From positions 1-64,000 of the forward strand of contig NZ_QXHU01000004.1 of the NCBI RefSeq assembly GCF_009663465.1: DNA of 64,000 nucleotides, written 5' to 3'. Positions 17,003 to 26,841 of the stretch are shown piece after piece. Under the pieces are notes generated by a model, which saw only the letters and a program-made list of their open reading frames with translations, was not told where the DNA came from and did no database searches. The DNA is from Riemerella anatipestifer. GTDB lineage: Bacteria > Bacteroidota > Bacteroidia > Flavobacteriales > Weeksellaceae. Position numbers and translations under genes: made by a program. Numbering within the stretch: the first letter of the stretch is position 1; each line of letters starts with the position of its first letter.

Positions 17003-19168
17003 TTAAAACCAATGTCCTAATACGACGTTAAACATTCCTTTGTTTTTGTTTAGGGGATTGCTGTAGTTTATTTTTATTTGTCCAAAAGGTGATTTGTATC
17101 CTGCCGTAATGCCTAGCCCTTTATGATTGATATTAAGCATATCCTTCAGATTGATTTCATTGAAAAGATTGGCCATACCGAAATGAGCGATAATGAAATA
17201 GCTTTTCTGTATCTTAAACTGAAAATTATTGGTTGCAGTTAATAGATTTGGGCTACTTGTATATCCGAAATAATGCCCTTGCATTTGTGCAAAATTACCT
17301 AGTTTTTGTTCAAAAATACCACCTATACGGTACTGATAGAAGTAAGATAAATCCTCGTGGTTTGTCGTAAATCCTCCAAAAAGACTTAGATTATAGGTAA
17401 GCCAACTGCTGATAGGGAAATTCATTCTAAGGTCTGCCTTTACTTGTATGGGAGTAATTTCGGAGTTTTTGTCGCTAAATAGATTTAATATTTTACCTTC
17501 AGCATCTAGGTAGAAACCTCTGGTAGGGAAGTTTTTGTCGTCCTGTGTATCACTCTTTATGAAAAAGTAAGGGTTGATAAAGTTTTTTATTTCGTTAATA
17601 TAGGGATTATTCGTTTTAAAATAATCGTGGCTAAGCCCTCCCCCTATAGCATATCTGTCCCTCCATATAGAGTGGATAAATACTTCGTTTCTTAGCCAAG
17701 TCCAATCCTCCGTAATAGTACCCGTATTGTTTTTGAGGTTTAGTTTCATTCCTGAAGAGGAAACTCCAAGCCCTGGTATATAGCCATTATCCATAAAATA
17801 GTTAAAGTAATATCTAGGGCTATCTCCCACTACAACATCTAATGATACAGTAGAGTTGGGTAGTAGTAGTCTTCTGGCAGTGGCATTGATGAGTAGTCCG
17901 GTTTTAAATAACTCATCATAATGTAATCCAAACTTTAGATAATATCTGCTTTGGTCTTCATCTACTGTAACTTGGAGTGTATTTTTGCCGTTATTTTGGA
18001 TAATATCATAATTGATGAGGTCATAATTATTGGTAGCATACAGTTTATCTATCATTTTATTGATGCTTCCATAAGATTGCAACGATGGTACCTTCAGATT
18101 CATTTTGCCCTGTAAATACGAACGGCTAAATACCTTATTATTTATCACCTCCAAACTATCTATTTTGTAAATGTTAGAATAAATAGGGCTAGATGCTACT
18201 CTTAGTTGGGTGTGTTTCCGTTTAGGGAGTTTAGATAGTATATCGATATATTTTTGAGCTTCTTCGTAGCCTAGTTTTAGTATTTTTTCTTTATCTCCGT
18301 AGCTGGTGGCATTCATACCGTCTAGCTTTGGGTGTATGTTGATGTCAATGTATTGATATTGATTTTGGGTTTCATTCTGTATGCCAAAATCTATCACTTG
18401 GTTGAGGATACTAATGGCACTTTGCAAATCCTCTCTTTTAGCTAAACCTTGACTTAAATCTACCCCTATGATAATGTCCATTCCTTTCTCTTTGAGAGGT
18501 TGTGCAGGGTAGTTGATGGTCATAGCACCATCTATATAAAGGCTATCACCTATCTTAACAGGGTCCATAAGCGAAGGGTAGGCAGAACTCGCCATAATAG
18601 CTTTAATTAAATCTCCTTTTTCAAAGATTTTCATCTTACCACTTTCAAGGTTTGTGGTAACACACATAAATGGGATAGGAAGTTGAGAAAAATTCTCTAC
18701 ATTAGAAACATTCTTAAATAAATCTTTAAGCATATAAATGTTCTTCTGTCCCGTAGAAATAGCTTTAGGGAGTACATTTATTTTACCATTTTTTATGGGG
18801 ATATTCAGAAGGTATTTGTCTGTGGTTTTGCTGAAAAAGGAAGTTTCTTTTCTGTTTTTTTCGTTAGCAATGATGTCGTAAAAATCGGTATTGGTTATTA
18901 TTTTCTCAATATCGTTTCCTGTATATCCAGAAGCATATAGTCCACCCACAATAGCCCCCATACTCGTCCCCGAAATATAATCTACCTTTACACCTAACGA
19001 GTCTAAAACTTTAAGAACACCCACGTGAGCAAAACCTTTAGCGCCGCCACCTGCCAAAACAAGCCCTATTTTTGGCTTTTTTGGGGTGTTTAGATTATCC
19101 TTTACTTGAGATTTGTAAGTAAAAAATGTAAGTAGTAAACTCAGCCATAATACTTTTTTCATAAGCAT
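17003..19168 (-). CDS. Patatin-like phospholipase with outer membrane beta-barrel
   Basis: A 721-residue two-part protein. After a signal peptide (ends near residue 20) comes a patatin domain with oxyanion motif GGGAKG (40-45), nucleophile elbow GTSMG (Ser69) and the catalytic dyad Asp in DGA (Asp213). A POTRA-like linker (about 325-400) leads to a C-terminal barrel of the Omp85/surface-antigen type ending in VVLGHWF. This is the layout of PlpD-like patatin-translocator proteins. Two starts (19168 and 19162) are possible; the second, MKKVLW, is more typical. Confidence 0.92.
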   Translation of the reverse strand: MLMKKVLWLSLLLTFFTYKSQVKDNLNTPKKPKIGLVLAGGGAKGFAHVGVLKVLDSLGVKVDYISGTSMGAIVGGLYASGYTGNDIEKIITNTDFYDIIANEKNRKETSFFSKTTDKYLLNIPIKNGKINVLPKAISTGQKNIYMLKDLFKNVSNVENFSQLPIPFMCVTTNLESGKMKIFEKGDLIKAIMASSAYPSLMDPVKIGDSLYIDGAMTINYPAQPLKEKGMDIIIGVDLSQGLAKREDLQSAISILNQVIDFGIQNETQNQYQYIDINIHPKLDGMNATSYGDKEKILKLGYEEAQKYIDILSKLPKRKHTQLRVASSPIYSNIYKIDSLEVINNKVFSRSYLQGKMNLKVPSLQSYGSINKMIDKLYATNNYDLINYDIIQNNGKNTLQVTVDEDQSRYYLKFGLHYDELFKTGLLINATARRLLLPNSTVSLDVVVGDSPRYYFNYFMDNGYIPGLGVSSSGMKLNLKNNTGTITEDWTWLRNEVFIHSIWRDRYAIGGGLSHDYFKTNNPYINEIKNFINPYFFIKSDTQDDKNFPTRGFYLDAEGKILNLFSDKNSEITPIQVKADLRMNFPISSWLTYNLSLFGGFTTNHEDLSYFYQYRIGGIFEQKLGNFAQMQGHYFGYTSSPNLLTATNNFQFKIQKSYFIIAHFGMANLFNEINLKDMLNINHKGLGITAGYKSPFGQIKINYSNPLNKNKGMFNVVLGHWF

Positions 19169-19248
19169 AAAGGTTATGTGTTAGATAATAAACCAATGAA
19201 CAAATATAACAATATATCAACTAATAATTGAGGCAAAATAAAGTTTAC

Positions 19249-19282
19249 TTGTTTTAAAACTGGATAATTAGAATTAACTTTG
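19249..19282 (+). promoter_or_regulatory. Promoter of the GHMP kinase gene
   Basis: TTG at 19249-19251 and TAACTTTG at 19275-19282, 23 bp apart, match the flavobacterial -33/-7 elements. The start codon is only 4 bp beyond the -7 box, so the transcript is probably leaderless. Confidence 0.6.
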
Positions 19283-19286
19283 CCTT

Positions 19287-20192
19287 ATGATGGAACATTA
19301 TTTTTCACCAGGAAAATTACTCATCACTTCCGAATATGTTGTTTTAGACGGTGCTAAAGCTCTAGCGTTGCCTACCAAAATGGGGCAAGATTTGTGGGTG
19401 GAAGAAAAAGAGGATAACAATGCTAAAATCTTTTGGGAAACTTATCATCAAAACCAGTTGTGGCTGTCTATAGAGATAGACTATCGTAAGTGGGAGATTA
19501 TTTCTACCAATTTAAGGACTAATGCCGAATTTATTCTAAAGGTATTAAAGTATCTAGAATCTATTTCGTTAGAAAAGTTTAAAAAAGGAGTTTCCTATCA
19601 TATCAAAACTAATCTTCAGTTTCCTGCCAATTATGGTCTGGGGAGTAGCTCTACGCTTATGGCTAACTTAGCAAAATGGGCAAAAGTAGATGCTTTTCTT
19701 CTTAACGAGAAGACATTGGGAGGTAGTGGCTACGATGTAGCAGTAGCGTTAGAAGAACAATCTATATTGTACCAGCTAAAGCCTTTTAGGGAAGTTGTAC
19801 CTGTGCTTTTTTCACCTAAATTTAAAGACGATTTACTCTTCGTACATCTAAACCAAAAGCAAGATAGTAGAGAAGGTATTACTCTGTATAAAACAAGAGA
19901 AAAGTCTAAAAAGAATATAGACTTTTTTTCAGAACTTACTGATGCGGTGCTAGAAGCAGATAGTTTAGCAGAGTTCTCAAAATTGATGAAAGTACACGAG
20001 CAAAAACTTTCAGAATTTTTAGGGATACCTACGGTAAGAGAACTCTATTTTTCGGATTATCCAGGGTTCATAAAAAGTTTAGGAGCTTGGGGTGGAGATT
20101 TTATTATGGCAGAGAATTTTTCTAGGGCAGAGACTTACTTTAGGGAGAAAGGTTTTTCTGATATTTTTAATTTTTCGGATATAATTTTATGA
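19287..20192 (+). CDS. GYDIA-type GHMP kinase (probable mevalonate-pathway kinase)
   Basis: A 301-residue small-molecule kinase of the GHMP superfamily. The ATP-binding loop PANYGLGSSSTL starts at residue 113, and GGSGYDVA at 145-152 is the block for which this Bacteroidota group is named. The N-terminal FSPGKLLITSEYVVLDG is the GHMP motif 1. Flavobacteria make isoprenoids by the mevalonate route, and a role there (mevalonate or phosphomevalonate kinase) is likely, though the exact substrate is not settled by sequence. The start overlaps the expected transcription start, so translation without a leader is inferred. Confidence 0.88.
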   Translation: MMEHYFSPGKLLITSEYVVLDGAKALALPTKMGQDLWVEEKEDNNAKIFWETYHQNQLWLSIEIDYRKWEIISTNLRTNAEFILKVLKYLESISLEKFKKGVSYHIKTNLQFPANYGLGSSSTLMANLAKWAKVDAFLLNEKTLGGSGYDVAVALEEQSILYQLKPFREVVPVLFSPKFKDDLLFVHLNQKQDSREGITLYKTREKSKKNIDFFSELTDAVLEADSLAEFSKLMKVHEQKLSEFLGIPTVRELYFSDYPGFIKSLGAWGGDFIMAENFSRAETYFREKGFSDIFNFSDIIL

Positions 20193-20271
20193 TAATCAGT
20201 AGTTTATTTTTAAGTTGCATTTTCTGACTAATATCATTATCTTTAACGCACCGTTCCTCTTACGGAATAAG

Positions 20272-20279
20272 TAAATTTG
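20272..20279 (+). promoter_or_regulatory. Putative -7 element of pckA (TAAATTTG)
   Basis: Matches TAnnTTTG, 47 bp upstream of the pckA start. A short CCGT/ACGG stem lies just before it (around 20252-20265). A -33 TTG is not evident. Confidence 0.4.
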
Positions 20280-20326
20280 TGAACCGAAAAATAAAACCAT
20301 AAATTATATATAATTACACATCACCT

Positions 20327-21931
20327 ATGAAAAATTTAAAAATTATCCAAGAGTTGCACAATTTAGGGATTACAGGTTATCATGAAGTCGTGTATAATCC
20401 TAGTTACGAAGAACTGCATAAAGCAGAGGTTTCTGATAAGAACAAAGGCTTTGAAAAAGGAGCTCAAACAGAATCAGGAGCAGTAGCCGTTAAAACAGGA
20501 ATTTTTACAGGAAGATCTCCTAAGGATAGATATATCGTATTAGATGATACCACTAAAGAAACAATACACTGGGATGGTAATGTTAATAGACCTACCTCTC
20601 CAGAGGTTTTTGCACATTGTAAAGATTTGGTACTTCAGCAGCTTTCTACCTCTAAAAAACTTTATGTAGTAGATGCTTTCTGTGGAACTAACCCTGATAC
20701 TAGACTTAAAGTAAGATTTGTAATGGAGGTGGCTTGGCAAGCGCACTTTGTTACCAATATGTTCATCAGACCATCTGTTCACGAGTTAGAAAACTTCGGA
20801 GAGCCTGATTTTGTTGTGATGAACGGTTCTAAAACAACTAACCCTGATTGGGAAAAACAAGGTCTAAACTCTGAAAATTTCGTGATGTTTAACCTTACAG
20901 AAAAAATCCAAATTATAGGAGGTACTTGGTACGGTGGAGAGATGAAAAAAGGTATGTTTGCGATGATGAACTACTACCTACCACTTAAAGGTATGGCATC
21001 TATGCACTGTTCTGCCAATGTGGGAGAAAAAGGAGATGTAGCATTATTCTTTGGTCTTTCTGGAACAGGTAAAACAACGCTTTCTGCAGACCCGAAAAGA
21101 TACCTAATAGGTGATGATGAGCACGGTTGGGATAACAACGGAGTATTCAACTATGAAGGAGGTTGCTACGCTAAAGTTATCGACCTTACAGAGGAGAAAG
21201 AACCAGACATCTTTAGAGCAATTAAGAGAGACGCTTTATTAGAGAATGTTGTGGTAAATGAATACGGTGAGATAGATTATAAAGACGGTTCTATTACAGA
21301 AAATACTAGAGTTTCTTACCCTATCTATCATATCAATAAGATAGTACTTCCTTCTAAAGCAGGACATGCTAGCAAGATTATATATCTATCAGCTGATGCT
21401 TTTGGAGTATTACCTCCAGTATCTATACTTTCAGAAGACCAAGCACAATATCACTTCTTGTGTGGATATACTTCTAAGTTAGCAGGAACAGAGAGAGGTA
21501 TCACAGAACCTACACCTTCGTTTTCGCCAGCGTTTGGGGAAGCATTCCTTACTTTACACCCAACAATGTACTCTAAAACATTGATTAGTAAAATGAAAGA
21601 GCACGGTGCTAAGGCTTATTTAGTAAACACTGGGTGGAATGGTACAGGTAAGAGAATTTCATTAAAAGATACAAGAGCTATCATTGATGCTATTTTAGAT
21701 GGTTCTATAGATAATGCTCCTAAGAGCGTAGTTCCTGTAATGAATTTAGAAATTCCTACTTCGTTACCTAATGTTTCCGAAGGTATTCTAGATCCAAGAG
21801 ATACTTACGCTACACCAGCAGAATGGGAAGAAAAAGCAAAATCTCTAGCAGCTAAGTATATTAAGAATTTTGAACAATATACAGATACTGAAGAAGGTAA
21901 GAGATTAGTAGCGGCAGGACCTCAGTTATAA
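20327..21931 (+). CDS. pckA: Phosphoenolpyruvate carboxykinase (ATP)
   Basis: Full-length 534-residue gluconeogenic enzyme converting oxaloacetate and ATP to phosphoenolpyruvate, CO2 and ADP. Motifs: TGRSPKDR at 61-68, kinase-1a P-loop [10 protein letters not shown] at 243-252, metal-binding DDEHGW at 263-268, and the C-terminal adenine-binding region with [10 protein letters not shown]. Length matches the ATP-dependent class. Monocistronic, with its own promoter element and a terminator behind. Confidence 0.98.
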   Translation: MKNLKIIQELHNLGITGYHEVVYNPSYEELHKAEVSDKNKGFEKGAQTESGAVAVKTGIFTGRSPKDRYIVLDDTTKETIHWDGNVNRPTSPEVFAHCKDLVLQQLSTSKKLYVVDAFCGTNPDTRLKVRFVMEVAWQAHFVTNMFIRPSVHELENFGEPDFVVMNGSKTTNPDWEKQGLNSENFVMFNLTEKIQIIGGTWYGGEMKKGMFAMMNYYLPLKGMASMHCSANVGEKGDVALFFGLSGTGKTTLSADPKRYLIGDDEHGWDNNGVFNYEGGCYAKVIDLTEEKEPDIFRAIKRDALLENVVVNEYGEIDYKDGSITENTRVSYPIYHINKIVLPSKAGHASKIIYLSADAFGVLPPVSILSEDQAQYHFLCGYTSKLAGTERGITEPTPSFSPAFGEAFLTLHPTMYSKTLISKMKEHGAKAYLVNTGWNGTGKRISLKDTRAIIDAILDGSIDNAPKSVVPVMNLEIPTSLPNVSEGILDPRDTYATPAEWEEKAKSLAAKYIKNFEQYTDTEEGKRLVAAGPQL

Positions 21932-21958
21932 ATTTTTACTAGAAATATTTTGAGTGAG

Positions 21959-21991
21959 AATAGAGTGGTTAATCTAATTGGCCACTCTATT
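21959..21991 (+). terminator. Terminator of pckA
   Basis: A 10-bp perfect stem (AATAGAGTGG and complement) with a 13-nt loop and a T-rich tail, 27 bp after the stop codon. Confidence 0.8.
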
Positions 21992-22049
21992 TTCTTGTTA
22001 TTAAAATATCAATAGTCAATTATGATATGTTAAAGTTTGTTAATACACA

Positions 22050-22078
22050 TTGTAATAAGAAATCTCTAATTACCTTTG
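22050..22078 (+). promoter_or_regulatory. Promoter upstream of the small membrane protein
   Basis: TTG at 22050-22052 and TACCTTTG at 22071-22078 with an 18-bp gap fit the flavobacterial consensus. It rules out the TTG at 22076 as a start codon. Confidence 0.6.
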
Positions 22079-22087
22079 CTCACTGAA

Positions 22088-22456
22088 ATGAAAAAGTATT
22101 TAGCCCTTTTATTAGTCGTTTTGATTACTTTATTTTCCTCGTGGAAGATAGAGGCAAACTCTATGACGCTACCAATTGGTAAAGAGGTAGGTACAACATT
22201 GGCTAAATTTTCTAAAAAACACACATCTCTTATTGAGAAAGACTTATCCGAGGATACCGTTAGTTTAATAGCCTCTTTAGTAGAGATAGATGAAGATTTC
22301 AGTTCTTTTATTTCCAGTACGATTAAGGAAGTCTTTTTTTACGTTCTACTTTCTGTAGTTCTCTTTAAGATAGCTAAAATACTGTACAGAGATACCTCTG
22401 TTTTTTCTTATCTAAAGGTAAAACGCTATATCTTCATTCGTTCTATTAGAATTTGA
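22088..22456 (+). CDS. Small membrane-anchored hypothetical protein
   Basis: A 122-residue protein from the ATG at 22088; a longer reading from a TTG at 22076 would begin inside the -7 promoter box and is rejected. N-terminal hydrophobic segment (about residues 4-17, a signal peptide or anchor), a helical middle part with DEDFSSFISSTIKE, and a second membrane segment (about 79-95) followed by a basic tail. No family is recognised. It stands alone between pckA and the efflux operon. Confidence 0.7.
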   Translation: MKKYLALLLVVLITLFSSWKIEANSMTLPIGKEVGTTLAKFSKKHTSLIEKDLSEDTVSLIASLVEIDEDFSSFISSTIKEVFFYVLLSVVLFKIAKILYRDTSVFSYLKVKRYIFIRSIRI

Positions 22457-22523
22457 TTTGTTTTTTTATTGTAAAAATTATCGTGTATACCCGTATTTTG
22501 ATATACGGATATGCTCTCTTTCT

Positions 22524-22540
22524 ATCAAACTAAGTTTGAT
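22524..22540. promoter_or_regulatory. Operator-like palindrome upstream of the efflux operon
   Basis: Perfect 8-bp arms ATCAAACT and AGTTTGAT around one base. The right part contains TAAGTTTG (22531-22538), a -7-type element, so a regulator bound here would block transcription. A weaker inverted repeat, CCGTAT and ATACGG, lies at 22491-22508. Confidence 0.55.
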
Positions 22541-22579
22541 GAGAATCATAATTTTCTAATAACTTAACAAATTAACGAA

Positions 22580-23662
22580 ATGAATAAAATCACACTTTTA
22601 TCAGTACTAATAATTTTAAATCTATCCTCTTGCAAGTCAGAAGATAAAGATAAAAAAGAAGAGATGCCTATTTATCCAACAACTCAACCCCTAAAAATGG
22701 ATACTAATATCTCCAAAGATTTTGTAGCTCAAATACAATCCCAAAAAAATATAGAAATAAGAGCTCAAGGGAAGGGTTTTTTGGATAAAATCTATGTGGA
22801 CGAAGGTCAGTATGTAAAAGCAGGACAAGTTCTGTTCAGAATAATGCCACAAGTCTATGAAGCTGAACTCATGAAAACAAGGGCTGAAGTAGAACAAGCT
22901 AGAATAGAATATCAAAACGCAAGTATTTTGGCAGGGAATAATATTGTTTCCAAAAATGAAAAAGCTTTGGCTAAAGCTAAGCTAGATGCGGCTAGTGCAG
23001 AAATGAGAATGGCTCAGTTACATTTGTCTTTTACCACTATTAGAGCCCCGTTTTCTGGTATTATCAATAGAATTCCTCTCAAATTAGGAAGTCTTATAGA
23101 AGAAGGAGATTTGTTAACAAGTCTTTCAGATAATACCAATGTCTACGCCTATTTTAATGTCTCTGAACCAGAATATTTGAGTTATCAAACCAATGCTGAT
23201 GAGAGAAGCAAGCAGCAAGTAACTCTAGTTATGGCAAATGGTCAAGAGCACCCAGAGAAAGGTTTTATCCAAAATATAGAAGGAGAGTTTAATAATGAAA
23301 CAGGTAATATAGCCTTCCGTGCCAAGTTTCCTAACTCAGATTTGCTTTTAAGAAACGGACAAACAGGAAAAGTAAGAATGGAGATTCCAGTGAAAAACGC
23401 ACTTATTATTCCACAAAAAGCAACCTATGAAATTCAGGATCAGAAATATGTTTTTGTTGTGGATAAAAATGGTAAAGTAGAATCTAGAAATATTAAAGTT
23501 ATTTATTCTTTACCAGATATTTATGTGGTGAGTTCAGGGCTTTCTGTAGGTGATAAAATATTATTAGAAGGAGTACAAAAAGTAAGGGATAATGATGTTG
23601 TAAAAACTCAATTCCAGAACCCTAAAGAGGTATTAAAAACTCTAAAACTTAATGCCAACTAA
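22580..23662 (+). CDS. RND efflux periplasmic adaptor subunit (AcrA/MexA-type lipoprotein)
   Basis: A 360-residue membrane-fusion protein linking the inner-membrane pump to the outer-membrane channel. Lipobox LSSC with Cys18. Lipoyl/biotinyl-like half motif GFLDKIYVDEGQYVKAGQVLF (about 70-92), a short helical hairpin (about 95-145), the second half LSFTTIRAPFSGIINR, a beta-barrel domain and a membrane-proximal domain. First gene of a three-gene operon, 11 bp before the pump gene. Its promoter region carries a palindrome (22524-22540) but no regulator gene is adjacent. Confidence 0.95.
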   Translation: MNKITLLSVLIILNLSSCKSEDKDKKEEMPIYPTTQPLKMDTNISKDFVAQIQSQKNIEIRAQGKGFLDKIYVDEGQYVKAGQVLFRIMPQVYEAELMKTRAEVEQARIEYQNASILAGNNIVSKNEKALAKAKLDAASAEMRMAQLHLSFTTIRAPFSGIINRIPLKLGSLIEEGDLLTSLSDNTNVYAYFNVSEPEYLSYQTNADERSKQQVTLVMANGQEHPEKGFIQNIEGEFNNETGNIAFRAKFPNSDLLLRNGQTGKVRMEIPVKNALIIPQKATYEIQDQKYVFVVDKNGKVESRNIKVIYSLPDIYVVSSGLSVGDKILLEGVQKVRDNDVVKTQFQNPKEVLKTLKLNAN

Positions 23663-23673
23663 AATATTAAGCT

Positions 23674-26600
23674 ATGTTTAAAACATTCATAAAGAGACCT
23701 GTACTATCAATAGTAATTTCTCTTATCATAGTATTTTTGGGAGTATTATCTTTATTAAGTTTACCTATTACCCAATTTCCGTCTATCTCGCCACCTAAAG
23801 TAAATATTACGGCAGAATATCCAGGTGCCAATAATGAACTTTTGGTAAAATCAGTAGTAATTCCTTTAGAACAAGCTCTAAATGGGGTACAAGGAATGAA
23901 ATACATTACCTCTGATGCAGGGAATGATGGGGTAGCCTCCATACAAGTAGTTTTTAATTTGGGTACAGACCCTAACTTAGCAGCTGTAAATGTGCAGAAT
24001 AGAGTTTCTTCAGCCATTAACAAATTGCCTCCTTTGGTGGTACGAGAAGGGGTTAAAATTACGAGAGAAGAACCTAATATGCTGATGTATGTTAATCTCT
24101 ATAGTGATGACCCTAAAGCCGACCAAAAGTTTTTATTCAATTATGCAGATATTAACATTCTTCCAGAGTTAAGAAGGGTTAATGGTGTTGGGTTTGCTGA
24201 TATACTTGGAACCAGAGAGTATGCGATGCGTATTTGGCTAAAACCTGATAGGCTTACTGCATATAATATTTCTACTGATGAGGTGATGGAAGCGCTTAGT
24301 TCTCAAAGTTTAGAAGCTTCTCCAGGTAGAACAGGAGAAAGTTCTGGGAAGCGTTCACAATCATTTGAATATGTATTAAAGTATCCTGGACGTTTCGATA
24401 ATGAAAAAGACTATGGTAATATCATTGTAAAAGCAAATTCTAATGGGGAGTTTGTACGGTTGAAAGATGTAGCAGATGTAGAATTCGGAAGTTCAATGTA
24501 TGATATCTACTCTACGCTTAATGGTAAGCCATCTGCAGCGATTACAATTAAGCAGTCTTACGGGTCTAATGCTAGTGAGGTAATTAAAAATGTAAAAACA
24601 TTGCTAGAAGAACTTAATAAAACCTCTTTCCCGAAAGGAATGCACTATGAGATAAGTTATGATGTTTCTCGCTTCTTAGACGCCTCTATGGAGAAGGTCG
24701 TCCATACCTTATTCGAAGCCTTTGTATTGGTAGGGATAGTTGTTTTTATCTTTTTGGGTGATTGGCGTTCTACACTTATACCAGCGTTGGCTGTGCCAGT
24801 GTCTTTAATAGGTGCTTTTGCGGTAATGTCCTCCTTTGGGATAACGGTAAATATGATTACCCTTTTTGCATTGGTAATGGCGATAGGTGTGGTAGTAGAT
24901 GATGCCATTGTGGTTATAGAAGCCGTGCATGCAAAGATGGAAGAAAAGCATTTATCACCACTAGAAGCTACACAAGAAGCAATGGGAGAAATAAGTGGAG
25001 CTATTATAGCAATTACTTTGGTTATGGCAGCGGTATTTATTCCTGTGGCGTTTATGAGTGGTCCTGTAGGAGTATTTTATCGACAGTTTTCTATCACTAT
25101 GGCATCGTCTATTATACTTTCTGGGATAGTGGCTCTTACACTTACGCCGGCATTATGTGCTTTAATTCTTAAAAATAATCATGGTAAAGAGAGAAAGAAG
25201 ACGCCTATCAATAGATTTATAGATGGATTTAATAGAGTATTTGCCAAAGGGACAAAAAGATATGAAACCCTTTTGTATAAGACTGTAAGTAAAAAATGGA
25301 TTACATTAGGCGGATTATCAGTATTTTGTTTTCTTGTATATTTTCTTAATAATGGACTTCCGTCAGGATTTATACCTAACGAAGACCAAGGAATGATTTA
25401 TGCCATTGTGCAAACACCTCCAGGCTCTACCATAGAGAGAACCAATCAACAGGCTCTAAAAATACAGAAAATAGCAGAGGGAATAGAAGGGGTAAAATCT
25501 GTATCATCATTAGCTGGATACGAAATTTTATCAGAAGGTACAGGAGCTAACTCAGGAACTTGTTTAATCAACCTTAAAAATTGGGACGAAAGAGATAAAT
25601 CTGCTACCGAAATTATAGAAGAACTAGAGGAGAAATGTAAAGATATAGGAGGTTCTAATATTGAGTTTTTCCAACCACCATCTATACCAGGTTATGGTGC
25701 AGCAGGAGGATTTGAATTGAGATTGCTGGATAAAACAGGAAGTAACGATTATGCTAAAATGGAAGAGGTCAGTCGTAACTTTGTAAAGGAGCTAAGCAAA
25801 AGACCAGAACTGGCGTCTGTATTTACATTTTATTCTGCTAGTTTTCCACAATATATGTTGAAAGTAGATAATGATATTGCAGAACAAAAAGGGGTAAGTA
25901 TAGGTAGTGCGATGAATAACCTTTCCACTTTAATAGGTTCTAACTACGAAACAGGATTTATCCGTTTTGGTAAGCCATACAAGGTTATTGTTCAGGCTGC
26001 ACCTCAGTACAGAGCTTTACCTCAAGATATTATGAATCTTTATGTTAAAAATGATAAAGAGGAAATGGTACCTTATTCAGATTTTATGCATATGGAGAAA
26101 GTTTATGGCATGAGTGAAATTACTAGACATAATATGTATAATTCTGCACAAATAAGTGGTTATCCTTCGGAAGGTTACAGTAGTGGGCAAGCCATAGAGG
26201 CTATAAAAGAAACAGCAGATAAAACCCTGCCTAGAGGCTATGGGATAGATTGGGCTGGGATATCCAAAGATGAGGTAGGTAGGGGCAACGAGGCGGTTTA
26301 CATATTTCTAATTTGTTTAGGATTTGTATATCTTATATTATCAGCACAGTATGAAAGTTTTATTCTTCCGTTACCTGTAATATTGTGCTTACCAGCGGGT
26401 ATTTTTGGAGCGTTTTTATTCCTTAAACTTTTTGGTTTAGAAAATAATATCTATGCACAAGTTGCCTTAGTAATGTTGATAGGTTTATTGGGTAAAAATG
26501 CAGTACTTATAGTAGAATATGCAGTGCAGAGAAAAAATGAAGGAGCTACAATATTGAAAGCGGCTATAGAAGGAGCTGTAACGCGTTTTCGTCCTATTTT

Positions 26601-26841
26601 AATGACATCTTTTGCATTTATTGCGGGGCTTATTCCTTTAGCTTTGGCAACAGGCCCAGGAGCAATAGGTAATAGAACGATAGGAACTGCAGCGGCAGGA
26701 GGTATGTTTATTGGGACAATATTTGGCGTAGTACTTATCCCTGGCTTATATCTTATTTTTGGTAAAATAGCAAGAAAAAATGAGTTGGCAGAATATGAAG
26801 ACCTTAATCCATTAACTGAAGAAATTGAAGATGAAAACTAA
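23674..26841 (+). CDS. RND efflux pump, inner-membrane permease (AcrB-type, HAE-1)
   Basis: A 1055-residue proton-driven drug/solute exporter. Twelve membrane segments in the usual two halves: N-terminal TM1 at about 9-29, with large periplasmic loops after TM1 and TM7. The proton-relay pair is visible in GVVVDDAIVVIEAVH (about 405-419), and the C-terminal half has MLIGLLGKNAVLIVEYA. Length and FKTFIKRPVLSIVIS start are typical of the hydrophobe/amphiphile family. The substrate range cannot be read from sequence. It overlaps the outer-membrane factor gene by 11 bp. Confidence 0.97.
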   Translation: MFKTFIKRPVLSIVISLIIVFLGVLSLLSLPITQFPSISPPKVNITAEYPGANNELLVKSVVIPLEQALNGVQGMKYITSDAGNDGVASIQVVFNLGTDPNLAAVNVQNRVSSAINKLPPLVVREGVKITREEPNMLMYVNLYSDDPKADQKFLFNYADINILPELRRVNGVGFADILGTREYAMRIWLKPDRLTAYNISTDEVMEALSSQSLEASPGRTGESSGKRSQSFEYVLKYPGRFDNEKDYGNIIVKANSNGEFVRLKDVADVEFGSSMYDIYSTLNGKPSAAITIKQSYGSNASEVIKNVKTLLEELNKTSFPKGMHYEISYDVSRFLDASMEKVVHTLFEAFVLVGIVVFIFLGDWRSTLIPALAVPVSLIGAFAVMSSFGITVNMITLFALVMAIGVVVDDAIVVIEAVHAKMEEKHLSPLEATQEAMGEISGAIIAITLVMAAVFIPVAFMSGPVGVFYRQFSITMASSIILSGIVALTLTPALCALILKNNHGKERKKTPINRFIDGFNRVFAKGTKRYETLLYKTVSKKWITLGGLSVFCFLVYFLNNGLPSGFIPNEDQGMIYAIVQTPPGSTIERTNQQALKIQKIAEGIEGVKSVSSLAGYEILSEGTGANSGTCLINLKNWDERDKSATEIIEELEEKCKDIGGSNIEFFQPPSIPGYGAAGGFELRLLDKTGSNDYAKMEEVSRNFVKELSKRPELASVFTFYSASFPQYMLKVDNDIAEQKGVSIGSAMNNLSTLIGSNYETGFIRFGKPYKVIVQAAPQYRALPQDIMNLYVKNDKEEMVPYSDFMHMEKVYGMSEITRHNMYNSAQISGYPSEGYSSGQAIEAIKETADKTLPRGYGIDWAGISKDEVGRGNEAVYIFLICLGFVYLILSAQYESFILPLPVILCLPAGIFGAFLFLKLFGLENNIYAQVALVMLIGLLGKNAVLIVEYAVQRKNEGATILKAAIEGAVTRFRPILMTSFAFIAGLIPLALATGPGAIGNRTIGTAAAGGMFIGTIFGVVLIPGLYLIFGKIARKNELAEYEDLNPLTEEIEDEN

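Noticed and set aside
20240-20280. Possible structured leader (riboswitch) upstream of pckA
   Set aside because: Only a 4-bp stem is visible, with no known riboswitch motif.
22076-22090. TTG start for the small membrane protein
   Set aside because: It lies inside the TACCTTTG -7 box; the ATG at 22088 is the better start.
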